A DNA stretch of 64,000 nucleotides from Acaudatibacter sp035532115 (GTDB lineage Bacteria > Pseudomonadota > Alphaproteobacteria > Caulobacterales > Caulobacteraceae): assembly GCA_035532115.1 (NCBI GenBank), contig DATKRO010000012.1, positions 20,305-84,304 on the forward strand, read 5' to 3'. Every line of letters begins with the position of its first letter. The stretch's first letter is position 1. Both the position numbers and the translations under genes were made by a program. This document shows, piece by piece, positions 33,897 to 42,780 of this stretch. The notes under the pieces are model-generated. The model worked only from the letters and a program-made list of their open reading frames with translations, had not been told where the DNA came from and did not search any database.

Positions 33897-35336
33897 ATGC
33901 GCGAATATCTGAAGTTCTACATCGACGGCAAATGGGTCGACCCCGTCACGCCCAGGCAGATGGACGTCATCAATCCGGCCACCGAGGCGGTCGCCGGCCA
34001 CATCTCCGCCGGCGCCGGCGCCGACGTCGATCGCGCCGTGGCGGCGGCGCGGCGGGCCTTCGAGACCTTCTCGCGCACCTCGCGCGAAGAGCGCGTCGAG
34101 CTGCTGCAGCGCATCCTCGCCGAGTACCAGAAGCGCTTCGGCGACATCGCCCACGCCATCACCGAGGAGATGGGCGCGCCGGCCAGCCTCGCCCAGCAGG
34201 CCCAGGCGCCGGTCGGCATGCTGCACATCTCCACCGGCATCGAGGTGCTGAAGAACTACCGGTTCGAGGAGGATCGCGGCGCGACGCGCATCGCCAAGGA
34301 GCCGATCGGCGTCTGCGGCATGATCACGCCGTGGAACTGGCCGATCAATCAGATCGCCTGCAAGGTGGTTCCGGCGCTCGCCGCCGGCTGCACCATGGTG
34401 CTGAAGCCCTCCGAGGAGGCGCCGTTCTCGGCCTACATCTGGAGCGAGATCATGGACGCCGCCGGCGTGCCGGCCGGGGTCTTCAACATGATCAACGGCA
34501 CGGGCGCCGAGGTCGGCGCGGCGATCGCCGGCCATCCGGGCATCGACATGGTCTCCTTCACCGGCTCGACCCGCGCCGGCATCGAGGTGGCCAAGGCCGC
34601 CGCGCCCGGCGTCAAGCGCGTCGCCCAGGAGCTGGGCGGCAAGAGCCCCAACATCATGATGCCGGACGCGGACATGAAGTCGGCGGTGACGCGCGGCGTG
34701 CGCCACGTGATGCAGAACTCCGGCCAGTCCTGCAATGCGCCGACCCGCATGCTGGTGCCGCAGCAGAAGATGGACGAGGTCATCGCCATCGCCAAGGACG
34801 CCGCCGAGACCACCACGGTGGGCGATCCCAACGGCAACTTCCAGATCGGCCCGGTGGTCAACAAGACCCAGTGGGAGAAGATCCAGCGCCTGATCAAGGC
34901 CGGCATCGACGAGGGCGCGACGCTGGTCACCGGCGGCGCCGGCCGGCCGGAGGGGCTCGACAAGGGCTACTATGTGAAGCCGACGGTGTTCGCCAACGTC
35001 AAGAGCGACATGTCGATCGCCAAGGAGGAAATCTTCGGGCCGGTGGTGTCGATCCTCGGTTACCAGAACGTCGAGGAGGCCGTCGCGGTCGGCAACGACA
35101 CCGAATACGGCCTCGCCGCCTATATCAACGGCACGGACATGGGCAAGCTGCGCGAGGTGGCCTCGCGGCTCAGGGCCGGCCAGGTCTCCGTCAACGGCGC
35201 CGGAGGCGATCCGATGGCGCCCTTCGGCGGCTACAAGAAGAGCGGCAACGGGCGCGAGTGGGGCGACTTCGGCTTCGAGGAGTATCTCGAGGTGAAGGCG
35301 GTGCTCGGCTACACGCCCAAGCAGGCGGCGGAATAG
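33897..35336 (+). CDS. Aldehyde dehydrogenase (NAD(P)+)
   Basis: A 479-aa ALDH-superfamily enzyme. ITPWNWPINQIACKVVPALA and KPSEEAPFSA form the cofactor site. The general base is in AQELGGKSPNIMM and the catalytic Cys in NSGQSCNAPTRM; note GQSC-N rather than the more common GQxC-x-A. It ends KSGNGREWGDFGFEEYLEVK. An AAGGAGG site six bases before ATG 33897 supports the start. It precedes an acyl-CoA ligase and an esterase on the same strand, suggesting a small catabolic operon for an aldehyde/acid substrate. Confidence 0.93.
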   Translation: MREYLKFYIDGKWVDPVTPRQMDVINPATEAVAGHISAGAGADVDRAVAAARRAFETFSRTSREERVELLQRILAEYQKRFGDIAHAITEEMGAPASLAQQAQAPVGMLHISTGIEVLKNYRFEEDRGATRIAKEPIGVCGMITPWNWPINQIACKVVPALAAGCTMVLKPSEEAPFSAYIWSEIMDAAGVPAGVFNMINGTGAEVGAAIAGHPGIDMVSFTGSTRAGIEVAKAAAPGVKRVAQELGGKSPNIMMPDADMKSAVTRGVRHVMQNSGQSCNAPTRMLVPQQKMDEVIAIAKDAAETTTVGDPNGNFQIGPVVNKTQWEKIQRLIKAGIDEGATLVTGGAGRPEGLDKGYYVKPTVFANVKSDMSIAKEEIFGPVVSILGYQNVEEAVAVGNDTEYGLAAYINGTDMGKLREVASRLRAGQVSVNGAGGDPMAPFGGYKKSGNGREWGDFGFEEYLEVKAVLGYTPKQAAE

Positions 35337-35394
35337 GCACGGCCTCGCTCCCTCCTCGTCGAAAAGGGGAGGGAGCCAGGCACGCGAGGGCGCG

Positions 35395-36942
35395 ATGATC
35401 GACGCATGCGTGGCCGACGTCGTCCGTCGGCAGGCCCGGGAGCGGCCGAACGGCATCGCGCTGTGGTTCCAGGGACGCGAGACCACCTACGCCGAACTCG
35501 ACCGGCGCTCCTCCCAGTGCGCCCAGGCGCTGATCGCCGCCGGGGTGAAGCCCGGCGAGCGGATCGGCGTGCTCGCCAAGGGCGACGACCTCTTCTACGT
35601 GCTGTGGTTCGGGGCGCTGAAAGCCGGCGCCTGCCTCAATCCGGTCAACTGGCGCCTGGCGCCGCCCGAAATCGGCTTCGTGCTGAAGGACGCCGGCGTG
35701 CGGCTGCTCGTCTGCGGCGACGATTTCGCGCCGGCCGTGCAGCGCATCCTCGGTGACTGCCCCGACCTGAAGACCGTCATCCAGTTCGAACCCGGCCACG
35801 CATCCTGGACGGACTTCATGAGCTGGATCGGCAGCTATCCCGCCGAGGATCCCGGCCGCCCCGCCGCCGCGGACGACGACGTGATTCAGCTCTACACCTC
35901 GGGCACCACCGGCCTGCCCAAGGGGGTGCAACTCACCGAGGCGAACTATGCGGCCACCTTCGCATCGGCGGCCGCGCAATGGGCCAGGTACGAACCGGGC
36001 GACGCGGTGCTGGTCGCCATGCCGCTCTTTCACGTGGCCGGCGCCAATATCGGCATGCTGGCGCTGCAACAGGGCGCCAAGGCCATCGTGATGCGCGAGG
36101 CCGAGGCTGGTGCGATCATCGCCAATCTGGAGCAGCACCGCATCCGCCAGCTGTTTCTGGTGCCGGCGCTGATCAACATGGTGCTGCAGCATCCGTCGGC
36201 GGCCGGCGCCGACTTCTCCTCGGTGGAGCAGGTCTACTACGGCGCCTCGCCGATATCCGAGGAGGTGCTGCGCCGCGCCCAGTCGGTGTTCCGCGCCGAC
36301 TTCACCCAGCTCTATGGCCTGACCGAGACCAGCGGCGTCGCCACCAACCTGTCGCCCCAGGCGCACGCGGAAGGGCGGCTGCGCGCCTGCGGCGTCGCCT
36401 CGGCGGGGGTCGAAGTGCGCGTCTGGGCGCACGACCATCCGGCCGCGGTGCGCGAAGTCGGCGAGATCCAGATCCGTGGACCCTGCGTGATGAAGGGCTA
36501 CTGGAACCGGCCGGAGGCGACGGCCGAGGCCATCGACGCCGACGGCTGGTTCCGCTCCGGCGACGCGGGCTATTTCGACGCGGACGGCTATCTCTACGTG
36601 CACGACCGGGTGAAGGACATGATCGTCTCGGGCGGGGAGAACGTCTATCCGGCCGAGGTGGAGAACGCCCTCTTCTCGCATCCCGCCGTGGCCGACGCCG
36701 CCGTCATCGGCGTGCCGGACGAGCGCTGGGGCGAGGCGGTGAAGGCGATCGTGGTGCTGAAGGCCGGCGCCGCGGCCGATCCGCCCGGCATCATCGCCCA
36801 CTGCCGCGAGCGGATCGGCGGCTACAAGCTGCCGAAGTCGGTGGACTTCGTCGAAGCGCTGCCGCGCAATCCGTCCGGCAAGGTGCTGCGGCGCGAGCTT
36901 CGCAAACCCTACTGGGAAGGCCGCGAAAGAATGGTCGGCTGA
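35395..36942 (+). CDS. Class I adenylate-forming acyl-CoA synthetase
   Basis: A 515-aa long-chain/aryl acyl-CoA ligase-type enzyme. The AMP-binding P-loop is LYTSGTTGLPKGVQL; later motifs are YGLTETSGVATNL, GWFRSGDAGYFDADGYLYVH, DRVKDMIVSGGENVYPAEVE (hinge) and the catalytic lysine in RNPSGKVLRREL. The carboxylic acid substrate is unknown. It starts 58 bp after the ALDH stop, and its stop overlaps the next gene's ATG by one base, so the three genes are likely one operon turning an aldehyde into an acyl-CoA. Confidence 0.93.
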   Translation: MIDACVADVVRRQARERPNGIALWFQGRETTYAELDRRSSQCAQALIAAGVKPGERIGVLAKGDDLFYVLWFGALKAGACLNPVNWRLAPPEIGFVLKDAGVRLLVCGDDFAPAVQRILGDCPDLKTVIQFEPGHASWTDFMSWIGSYPAEDPGRPAAADDDVIQLYTSGTTGLPKGVQLTEANYAATFASAAAQWARYEPGDAVLVAMPLFHVAGANIGMLALQQGAKAIVMREAEAGAIIANLEQHRIRQLFLVPALINMVLQHPSAAGADFSSVEQVYYGASPISEEVLRRAQSVFRADFTQLYGLTETSGVATNLSPQAHAEGRLRACGVASAGVEVRVWAHDHPAAVREVGEIQIRGPCVMKGYWNRPEATAEAIDADGWFRSGDAGYFDADGYLYVHDRVKDMIVSGGENVYPAEVENALFSHPAVADAAVIGVPDERWGEAVKAIVVLKAGAAADPPGIIAHCRERIGGYKLPKSVDFVEALPRNPSGKVLRRELRKPYWEGRERMVG

Positions 36943-37910
36943 TGAGCGGCGCGCTCGATGCGCACTTCGAGGCGATGCTGGCGGCCGCGGCGCGCGACGC
37001 CCAGCCGATGCCGCCGCTCAGCGAGGTCCCGCCCGAGATGGTCCGCGCCGGCTACCGCGCCCAGCGCACCGGCCAGAACGCCCTGACTTCGCCCGCCGAG
37101 GTGCAGGCGCGCGATCTGCGGGTCGGCGGCGCGGCCGGTCCGCTCCCGGCCAGGCTCTATGCGCCGCCGGACGCCGCGAGCCGCTGCGGCGGCCTCGTCT
37201 ATTTCCACGGCGGCGGCTTCGTGATCGGCGATCTGGACACCCACGACGCCCACTGCCGGCGCCTGGCGCTTTATTCGGGCCAGCGCGTGCTCGCCGTCGA
37301 CTACCGGCTGGCGCCGGAACATCCGTTTCCGGCCGCTCACGACGATGCGCTGGCGGCGACGCGGTGGGCGTTCGATCATGCCGCCGAGATCGGCTTCGAT
37401 CCGGACCGGATCGGCGTCGGCGGCGACAGCGCCGGGGGCAATCTGGCCGCGTCGGTGGCCCTGGATCTGCGCGGCGACGCGGGCCGGCGGCTGAGGCTGC
37501 AGCTGCTGCTCTATCCGGCCACCTGGCCCGCCGAGGAGACGCTCTCGCGGCGCGAGCGCGACGGCCCGGTGCTCTCCAAGGCGGCGATGGCGTTCTTCGA
37601 GACGGCGCTGGCCTTCGCCGGCCACCCGCAGGCGCTGCGCGCGGCGCCGGCGAGAGTGGCCGATCTGGCCGGCGCGCCGCCGGCCGTGATCGTCACCGCC
37701 GGCCATGATCCGCTGGAGCACGAGGGCCGCGACTACGCCGCCCAGCTCCGGGCCGCGGGCGTGGCGGCGCGGCACGTCAGCTATCCGACTCTGGTGCACG
37801 ACTTCTTCATCATGGGCGACGTCTCGCCGGCCGTGATCGCGGCGGCCAGGCAAACCGGCGCGGCGATCGGCGAGGCGCTGGGCCGGACGGAGCCAGCTCC
37901 GCCTCGCTGA
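36942..37910 (+). CDS. Alpha/beta hydrolase, hormone-sensitive lipase family
   Basis: A 322-aa esterase. The HSL-family HGGG motif is in LVYFHGGGFVIGDLDTHDAH, and the nucleophile is in GVGGDSAGGNLAASVAL (GDSAG). The Asp is in VTAGHDPLEHEG and the His in TLVHDFFIMG. VLAVDYRLAPEHPFPAAHDD is also typical. It is a cytoplasmic carboxylesterase, co-operonic with the acyl-CoA ligase through a one-base TGATG overlap. Its last 101 bases overlap the convergent nhaA tail. Confidence 0.9.
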   Translation: MSGALDAHFEAMLAAAARDAQPMPPLSEVPPEMVRAGYRAQRTGQNALTSPAEVQARDLRVGGAAGPLPARLYAPPDAASRCGGLVYFHGGGFVIGDLDTHDAHCRRLALYSGQRVLAVDYRLAPEHPFPAAHDDALAATRWAFDHAAEIGFDPDRIGVGGDSAGGNLAASVALDLRGDAGRRLRLQLLLYPATWPAEETLSRRERDGPVLSKAAMAFFETALAFAGHPQALRAAPARVADLAGAPPAVIVTAGHDPLEHEGRDYAAQLRAAGVAARHVSYPTLVHDFFIMGDVSPAVIAAARQTGAAIGEALGRTEPAPPR

Positions 37911-39057
37911 GCCGGCGCCGCTCCTGCGTCCAGGCGAGCAGCGCCGCGCCGCTGGCCGCCGAGAGCAGGGATGCGGCGGTCGCCGCCAGCCGAAGCGGCG
38001 CCGCGCCGGGGCCGTCGCCGATCACGTAGAAGCTGATGGTGAAGCCCGCCCCGCTCATCAGCGCCACGCCGGCGATCTCGACCCAGTGCGCCCCGCTCGG
38101 ACGGCGCGCCAGGCGCAGGGCGACGCCCAGCGCCGCCATGCCGAACACCCCGAGCGGCTTGCCGAGCCAGAGCGCCAGGACGAGGCCGAGCACCGGCGCC
38201 GCCATCCCGGCGCGCGGCCACGATCCGGCCAGGGTGAATCCGGCGGCGCTGAAGACGAAGAGCGGCAGGATGACGAAGGCGACGTAGGGGTGCAGGCTCT
38301 CCATGAAGTATTTCAGCGTGCTCTCCTGGCCGGGGCGGCGCGCTCCGACGGGCACGGTGAGCGCGGCGGCGGCGCCGGCCAGCGCCGGGTCGAGCCCCGA
38401 TTTCAGCGCGAAGCCCCAGACGAGCACGATCCCCGCCGCATAGAAGAGGAACGGGGCGCGCCGCCAGCGCGAGAGCAGCGCCAACAGCGCCAGCACGGTC
38501 AGGGCGCCCACCAGCATCGGCGCGTGCACGGCGCCGGGGGCGACGAGGGCGGCGATCACCGCGGCCGCCAGGTTGTCGGCGAGGGCGAGGCTCATCAGCA
38601 GCACGCGCAGCGGCGCCCCGAGGCCCGGCGCGGCGACGCCGAGGAGGGCCAGCACGACCGCATCGTCGGTGGCGCAGGCCGCCGGCCAGGCGCTCCCCCC
38701 AGGATCGATGGCCATGTAGACCAGCGCCGGACCGACGATGCCGCCCACGGCGGCGAACGCCGGCAGGGCGAAGCGGCGCGGCCCCGCCAGCTCGCCACGC
38801 AGCAGCTCGAACTTCAGCTCCATGCCGAGCACCAGGAAGAACACCGCCATCAGGCCCGATCTCGCCCAGCCGGCGAGGCTCGAACTCTGGGCGAACCCGC
38901 CAATCCGCACCTCGAGCGGCGTCGCCAGCGCGGCCTGGTAGGCGTGCGACCAGGGCGAATTGGCCAGCGCGATCGCCGCGGCCGCCGCGCCGATCAGGAT
39001 CAGGCCCGAGCCGGTCTCGGTCCTCAGATAGTCCAGGGTCACTCGGCGCATCGACAT
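37810..39057 (-). CDS. nhaA: NhaA-type Na+/H+ antiporter with altered ion-binding pair
   Basis: A 415-aa NhaA homologue with ~12 hydrophobic segments: GSGLILIGAAAAAIALANSP, AVFFLVLGMELKFELLRGEL, AACATDDAVVLALLGVAAPG. The Asp of the ATD motif (E. coli D133 region) is kept. The essential Asp-Asp pair (E. coli IIDDLGAI, D163-D164) reads LADNLAAAV: Asp161-Asn162 here, and the following Gly is Ala. The GKPLG segment in helix XI is intact. Loss of the second Asp should impair Na+ binding, so the ion or coupling may differ. ATG 39057 is preferred over GTG 39069. The Arg-rich tail overlaps the convergent esterase gene. Confidence 0.88.
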   Translation of the reverse strand: MSMRRVTLDYLRTETGSGLILIGAAAAAIALANSPWSHAYQAALATPLEVRIGGFAQSSSLAGWARSGLMAVFFLVLGMELKFELLRGELAGPRRFALPAFAAVGGIVGPALVYMAIDPGGSAWPAACATDDAVVLALLGVAAPGLGAPLRVLLMSLALADNLAAAVIAALVAPGAVHAPMLVGALTVLALLALLSRWRRAPFLFYAAGIVLVWGFALKSGLDPALAGAAAALTVPVGARRPGQESTLKYFMESLHPYVAFVILPLFVFSAAGFTLAGSWPRAGMAAPVLGLVLALWLGKPLGVFGMAALGVALRLARRPSGAHWVEIAGVALMSGAGFTISFYVIGDGPGAAPLRLAATAASLLSAASGAALLAWTQERRRLSEAELAPSGPAPRRSPRRFAWPPRSRPARRRP

Positions 39058-39136
39058 CGTGGTTAGCACGGGCGCGCGGCGGGGACGAAGCCGCCCGCCT
39101 TGCGGGACGCCGGGCGGCGGCGCATGTGGCGGGCCG

Positions 39137-40579
39137 ATGCCGCTCTCGCCCTCCTATCGACCCGATCCCGCCTTCGAGCGCCTCGGGGCCGAGTTCGCCG
39201 ACCCGGTGGTGGCGGCGGCGTTCCCGCGGGCTCAGCTTCGCTATCGCAACGACCGGGCCGCGGCCAGCATCGGCCTGGCGGATCTCACCGACGCCGAGTG
39301 GCGCGCCCATTTCGCCGGTTTCGAGCCCTTGCCGGCCAATCAGACCCGACCGCTGGCCATGCGCTACCACGGCCACCAGTTCAGGGTTTACAACCCTGAC
39401 CTCGGCGACGGCCGCGGCTTCCTCTTCGCCCAGGCCCGCGAGACCGGGCACGCGACGGCCTCGGCCGGCCGTCTGCTGGATCTGGGGACCAAGGGCTCGG
39501 GGCAGACCCCCTATTCGCGTTTCGGCGACGGGCGCCTGACGCTGAAGGGCGGCGTGCGCGAGGTGCTGGCGACGGCGATGCTGGAGGCGCTGGGCGTGCC
39601 GACCTCGCGTTCCTTCTCGCTGATCGAGACCGGCGAGGCGCTGCAGCGCAGCGATGAGCCGAGCCCCACCCGCTCGGCGGTGCTGACGCGGCTGTCGCTG
39701 AGCCACGTCCGCTTCGGCAGTTTCCAGCGCCACGCCTATTTCGACCGGCCGGACCTGATCGCGACGCTGCTCGACCATGTGATCGAGATCTATTACCCGC
39801 AACTGGGAGGCGCCGAGAACCGGACCGTCGCCCTGTTCGAGGCCGTGCTCGGGCGCGCGGCGCATCTGGTCGGGCGCTGGATGGCCGCCGGCTTCGTGCA
39901 CGGCGTGCTCAACACCGACAACATGAACATCACCGGCGAGAGCTTCGACTACGGACCCTACCGCTTCCTGCCGCGCAACGATCCCAACTTCGTCGCCGCC
40001 TATTTCGACGAGTCGGGGCTCTACGCATTCGGCCGTCAGCCGGAGGCGGTGTTCTGGAACCTGCGCCAGCTCGCCGGAGCGCTCACCCTGGTTTCGGCCC
40101 CGGAGCCGCTGACACAGGCGCTGAACGGCTTCTCGGCCCTGTATCGGCAGGAGCTCGCCGCGGCGATGCTGAACCGCCTCGCCCTGAAGTCTAGCGCGGC
40201 CGACGAGGACGTGGAGCTGGTGAACGCGGCGTTCCGGGCCCTCGCCGAGGGCGGGCCGCAGCTCAGGTGGGAGCCGTTCTTCTTCGATTGGTTCGGCGGC
40301 CTCGTCTCGGAGCCGCGCGCCCTCGCCGGCCCGCGCGCCGGACTCTACGGCGGCGAAGCCTTCGCCGACTTCCGCGCTCGCCTGCGCCGCTACCAGGCCG
40401 ATCGGCCCGAGCGCCTGCAGGCGCCGTTCTTCGCGGGCCCCGAGCCTGAGGAGCTGCTCTACGACGAGATCGAGGCGATCTGGGCCGCCATCGCCGAACG
40501 CGACGACTGGACGCCGTTCGAGGCCAAGCTGGCCCGCATCGAGACGGCGCGGCGGGCCTGGGGACTGGTCCTGCCTTAG
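39137..40579 (+). CDS. selO: SelO/YdiU pseudokinase-fold protein adenylyltransferase
   Basis: A 480-aa SelO homologue, which AMPylates Ser/Thr/Tyr of target proteins in redox stress. Family blocks: NQTRPLAMRYHGHQF, GTKGSGQTPYSRFGDG (nucleotide-binding loop), REVLATAMLEALGVPTSRS, FVHGVLNTDNMNITGE (metal-binding N/D) and FDYGPYRFLP. Length matches bacterial YdiU. ATG 39137 is chosen because homology starts directly after it; the upstream in-frame stretch from 39059 is Gly/Arg-rich and overlaps nhaA's start region. Confidence 0.94.
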   Translation: MPLSPSYRPDPAFERLGAEFADPVVAAAFPRAQLRYRNDRAAASIGLADLTDAEWRAHFAGFEPLPANQTRPLAMRYHGHQFRVYNPDLGDGRGFLFAQARETGHATASAGRLLDLGTKGSGQTPYSRFGDGRLTLKGGVREVLATAMLEALGVPTSRSFSLIETGEALQRSDEPSPTRSAVLTRLSLSHVRFGSFQRHAYFDRPDLIATLLDHVIEIYYPQLGGAENRTVALFEAVLGRAAHLVGRWMAAGFVHGVLNTDNMNITGESFDYGPYRFLPRNDPNFVAAYFDESGLYAFGRQPEAVFWNLRQLAGALTLVSAPEPLTQALNGFSALYRQELAAAMLNRLALKSSAADEDVELVNAAFRALAEGGPQLRWEPFFFDWFGGLVSEPRALAGPRAGLYGGEAFADFRARLRRYQADRPERLQAPFFAGPEPEELLYDEIEAIWAAIAERDDWTPFEAKLARIETARRAWGLVLP

Positions 40580-40701
40580 CGCGAGCCCTTCTCACGCGCC
40601 GGCGCCCGGGCTAGAACTGAATGGATGGTTCACTTGTGGAGATCGGGCGGATGGCGCCGCTCGGGACTGCGCACTCCGAAATCGCCGAGAAGAAGCGGCT
40701 C

Positions 40702-41451
40702 ATGACCGAGCCAAGCACCGCCGCCAGGGGCCGCCGCGGCGCCGATCGCACGCGCGATGTCGCCCGGACGGCGCTGGCCTGCTTCTGCGCCGGCGGCTAT
40801 CGGCTGACGCAGATCGCCCAGGTGAGCGAGCGCATGGGCGTCTCGGTGGGATCCATCTACCGGTACGTCCAGAGCAAGGATGCGCTGTTCCATCTTGCGG
40901 TGCTCGAGGCGCTGGGCGAGCTGCCGGATCGGCTGGCGCTGCCGCTGAGCGTCTCCGGCCTGGGCGAGACCGCCGAACGCATTCGCGCGGCGGGCAGGAG
41001 CGACCGGCTGTGGTCGAGGCTCGAGGACGCGGTCGCCGCCCCCGCGCCGGCCGACGTGCGCGCCGAGGCGCGCGCCATCGCCGGCCAGCTCTATGACTCC
41101 ATCTCCCGCCGCGCCCCGATCGTGCGGCTGCTCGACCGGTGCGCCCACGAGACGCCTGAACTGGCGGAGATCTTCGATCAGGAGGTTCGCGAGAAGCTGA
41201 TGCGCGGCCTGGTCGCCTGGGTCGCCAGGCGCGGCCTGGCCGGCGCGGCCGGCCGCGCCGAAGCCGAGGCGCTGGCGCGCGGAGCGATGGAAGCCATCGC
41301 CTGGCTGGCCAAGACCCGGCTGGGCGATCCGACCGCCCTCTCGATCGGCGAGGACAGCGCGCGCGCGGCGGCGGTGCGGATTTTCGAAGGCGCCTTCACC
41401 TATGCGCCGGCGCGCAAGCGCCCGGTCGGGAGCGGTTCCGCAGCCCGCTGA
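40702..41451 (+). CDS. TetR/AcrR family transcriptional regulator
   Basis: A 249-aa regulator. The N-terminal TetR HTH spans residues ~12-60: RTRDVARTALACFCAGGYRL, TQIAQVSERMGVSVGSIYRYV, QSKDALFHLAVL. The C-terminal ligand domain is not assignable to a subfamily. In-frame ATGs at 40621 and 40651 would add a tail, but ATG 40702 sits behind a purine-rich site and matches the family start. The nearest candidate target is the now-degraded peptidase gene directly downstream. Confidence 0.87.
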   Translation: MTEPSTAARGRRGADRTRDVARTALACFCAGGYRLTQIAQVSERMGVSVGSIYRYVQSKDALFHLAVLEALGELPDRLALPLSVSGLGETAERIRAAGRSDRLWSRLEDAVAAPAPADVRAEARAIAGQLYDSISRRAPIVRLLDRCAHETPELAEIFDQEVREKLMRGLVAWVARRGLAGAAGRAEAEALARGAMEAIAWLAKTRLGDPTALSIGEDSARAAAVRIFEGAFTYAPARKRPVGSGSAAR

Positions 41452-41459
41452 GGCTTCGG

Positions 41460-41966
41460 CTGGCTACGGCGCGTCGGCCACCAGCGAAACCCTCGAGGTC
41501 GAGGATCGCCGCGGCGTGCGGCGGTCGCTGACCCTGAACGCCATTGCGGCCCGCCAGGATGGCGCGGCGACGACGCCGTGTCACAACCTTCGCCCCGAGG
41601 CGCGAACGGCGCCGGATGGATCGCCGCCCTGGCGGGTCGATCGGACATGCTGATGTTCCGGGGCCGTCCAGCGCCATTCTATCGAACGCCTCTCCTCGGC
41701 GGGCGCGGCTATTACGTCCGGTTCGACCAGAACGACGACGACGGCGGCGTGCATATCCGCACGTTCGCGCGCGCGACGGCCAAGGCGCTCGTCGCCGCAG
41801 CGCCTCGGTTCGTGATCATGGACATGCGCTTCAACAGCGGCGGCAATTACCTGCTCACCGCCGGCTTCATGCGGGGTCTGCCGAAGTCGCTGCCGCGCAC
41901 GCGCTTCTACGTCCTGATGTCGGCGTCGAGGCGGTCTTGGGGCGCGAGGCGGCGCGCGCCGGGTAG
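41460..41966 (+). pseudogene. Remnant of a peptidase family S41-like protein
   Basis: Fragments in three frames fit the middle and end of an S41 (tail-specific protease-like) domain: ETLEVEDRRGVRRSLTL at ~41485, then, after a frame change, YYVRFDQNDDDGG, APRFVIMDMRFNSGGNYLLT and RFYVLMS at ~41705-41925. After a second change comes VEAVLGREAARAG with a stop at 41966. The catalytic Ser/Lys region expected after YVLxS is missing, as is the N-terminus. The gene has clearly been eroded between tetR and cobB. No search was possible to name the subfamily. Confidence 0.65.
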
Positions 41967-41975
41967 GGCCTTGCG

Positions 41976-42719
41976 TCAGTTTGCCGGGACCACGGACGCC
42001 ATCACCGGGCCGATCTCGTCGTGGAGCACCAGATCGGCGATCGCGTCCTGGTCGGTGGGCTCGCGGTTGACGATGGCGAGCTGCGCGCCGCTGCTCTTGG
42101 CAAGCTCGGGAAAGCCCGCGGCCGGATAGACCACCAGGGACGAGCCCAGCACCAGGAAGAGGTCGCAGGCCAGGGCCTCGGCTTCGGCGCGCGCCATCGG
42201 GCCGGGTGGCATCGGCTGGCCGAACGAGATGGTGGCGGTCTTGACGAGGCCGCCGCAGGCGCGGCACGCTGGCAGGTCGCCGGTGGCGCTGTAGAGCGCC
42301 TTAAGCTCGGCCAGTTCGTGGCGCAGCTGGCACTCCAGGCAGGTCGCGTAACTGGCGTTGCCGTGCAGCTCGATCACCCGCTCGGCCGCAACGCCGGCGT
42401 CCTGGTGCAGGTTGTCGACGTTCTGGGTGATCACCGCCTCGGCCTTGCCGGCCTGCACGAGGCGCGCCACCGCGTGGTGTCCGGCGTTGGGCGCTCGGCC
42501 GACCCAGCCGGCGCGGCCGGCGAAGGCGCGCTCCCAGGCTTCGCGGCGCCTGGCCTCGCTGGTCACGAACTCCTGGAAGTAGATCGGGCTCATCCGGCTC
42601 CAGACGCCGCCGGGGCTGCGGAAGTCGGGGATGCCGGATTCGGTGGAGATGCCGGCGCCGGTGAAGATCGCCACCCGCCGCGCCGCCTCGATCATGCGCC
42701 TCAGCCGTTCGCGCGACAT
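41976..42719 (-). CDS. cobB: NAD-dependent protein deacylase (sirtuin)
   Basis: A 247-aa Sir2-family enzyme removing acyl groups from lysines with NAD+. GAGISTESGIPDFRSPGG forms the NAD site and TQNVDNLHQDAG carries the catalytic His region (VIELHGN). The zinc ribbon uses CLEC and CRAC pairs (ATCLECQLRH ... PACRACGGLVKT). LFLVLGSSLVVYPAAGFPEL and NREPTD close the Rossmann fold. It has a standard length of about 240-250 aa. It is divergent from an SDR gene with a 61-bp gap. Confidence 0.94.
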   Translation of the reverse strand: MSRERLRRMIEAARRVAIFTGAGISTESGIPDFRSPGGVWSRMSPIYFQEFVTSEARRREAWERAFAGRAGWVGRAPNAGHHAVARLVQAGKAEAVITQNVDNLHQDAGVAAERVIELHGNASYATCLECQLRHELAELKALYSATGDLPACRACGGLVKTATISFGQPMPPGPMARAEAEALACDLFLVLGSSLVVYPAAGFPELAKSSGAQLAIVNREPTDQDAIADLVLHDEIGPVMASVVPAN

Positions 42720-42780
42720 TGCCGTGCCTCTCGTGGATTGCTAAAGGAAACTGACTGTCGCCGAGCCAGGGAGCCCAGCT

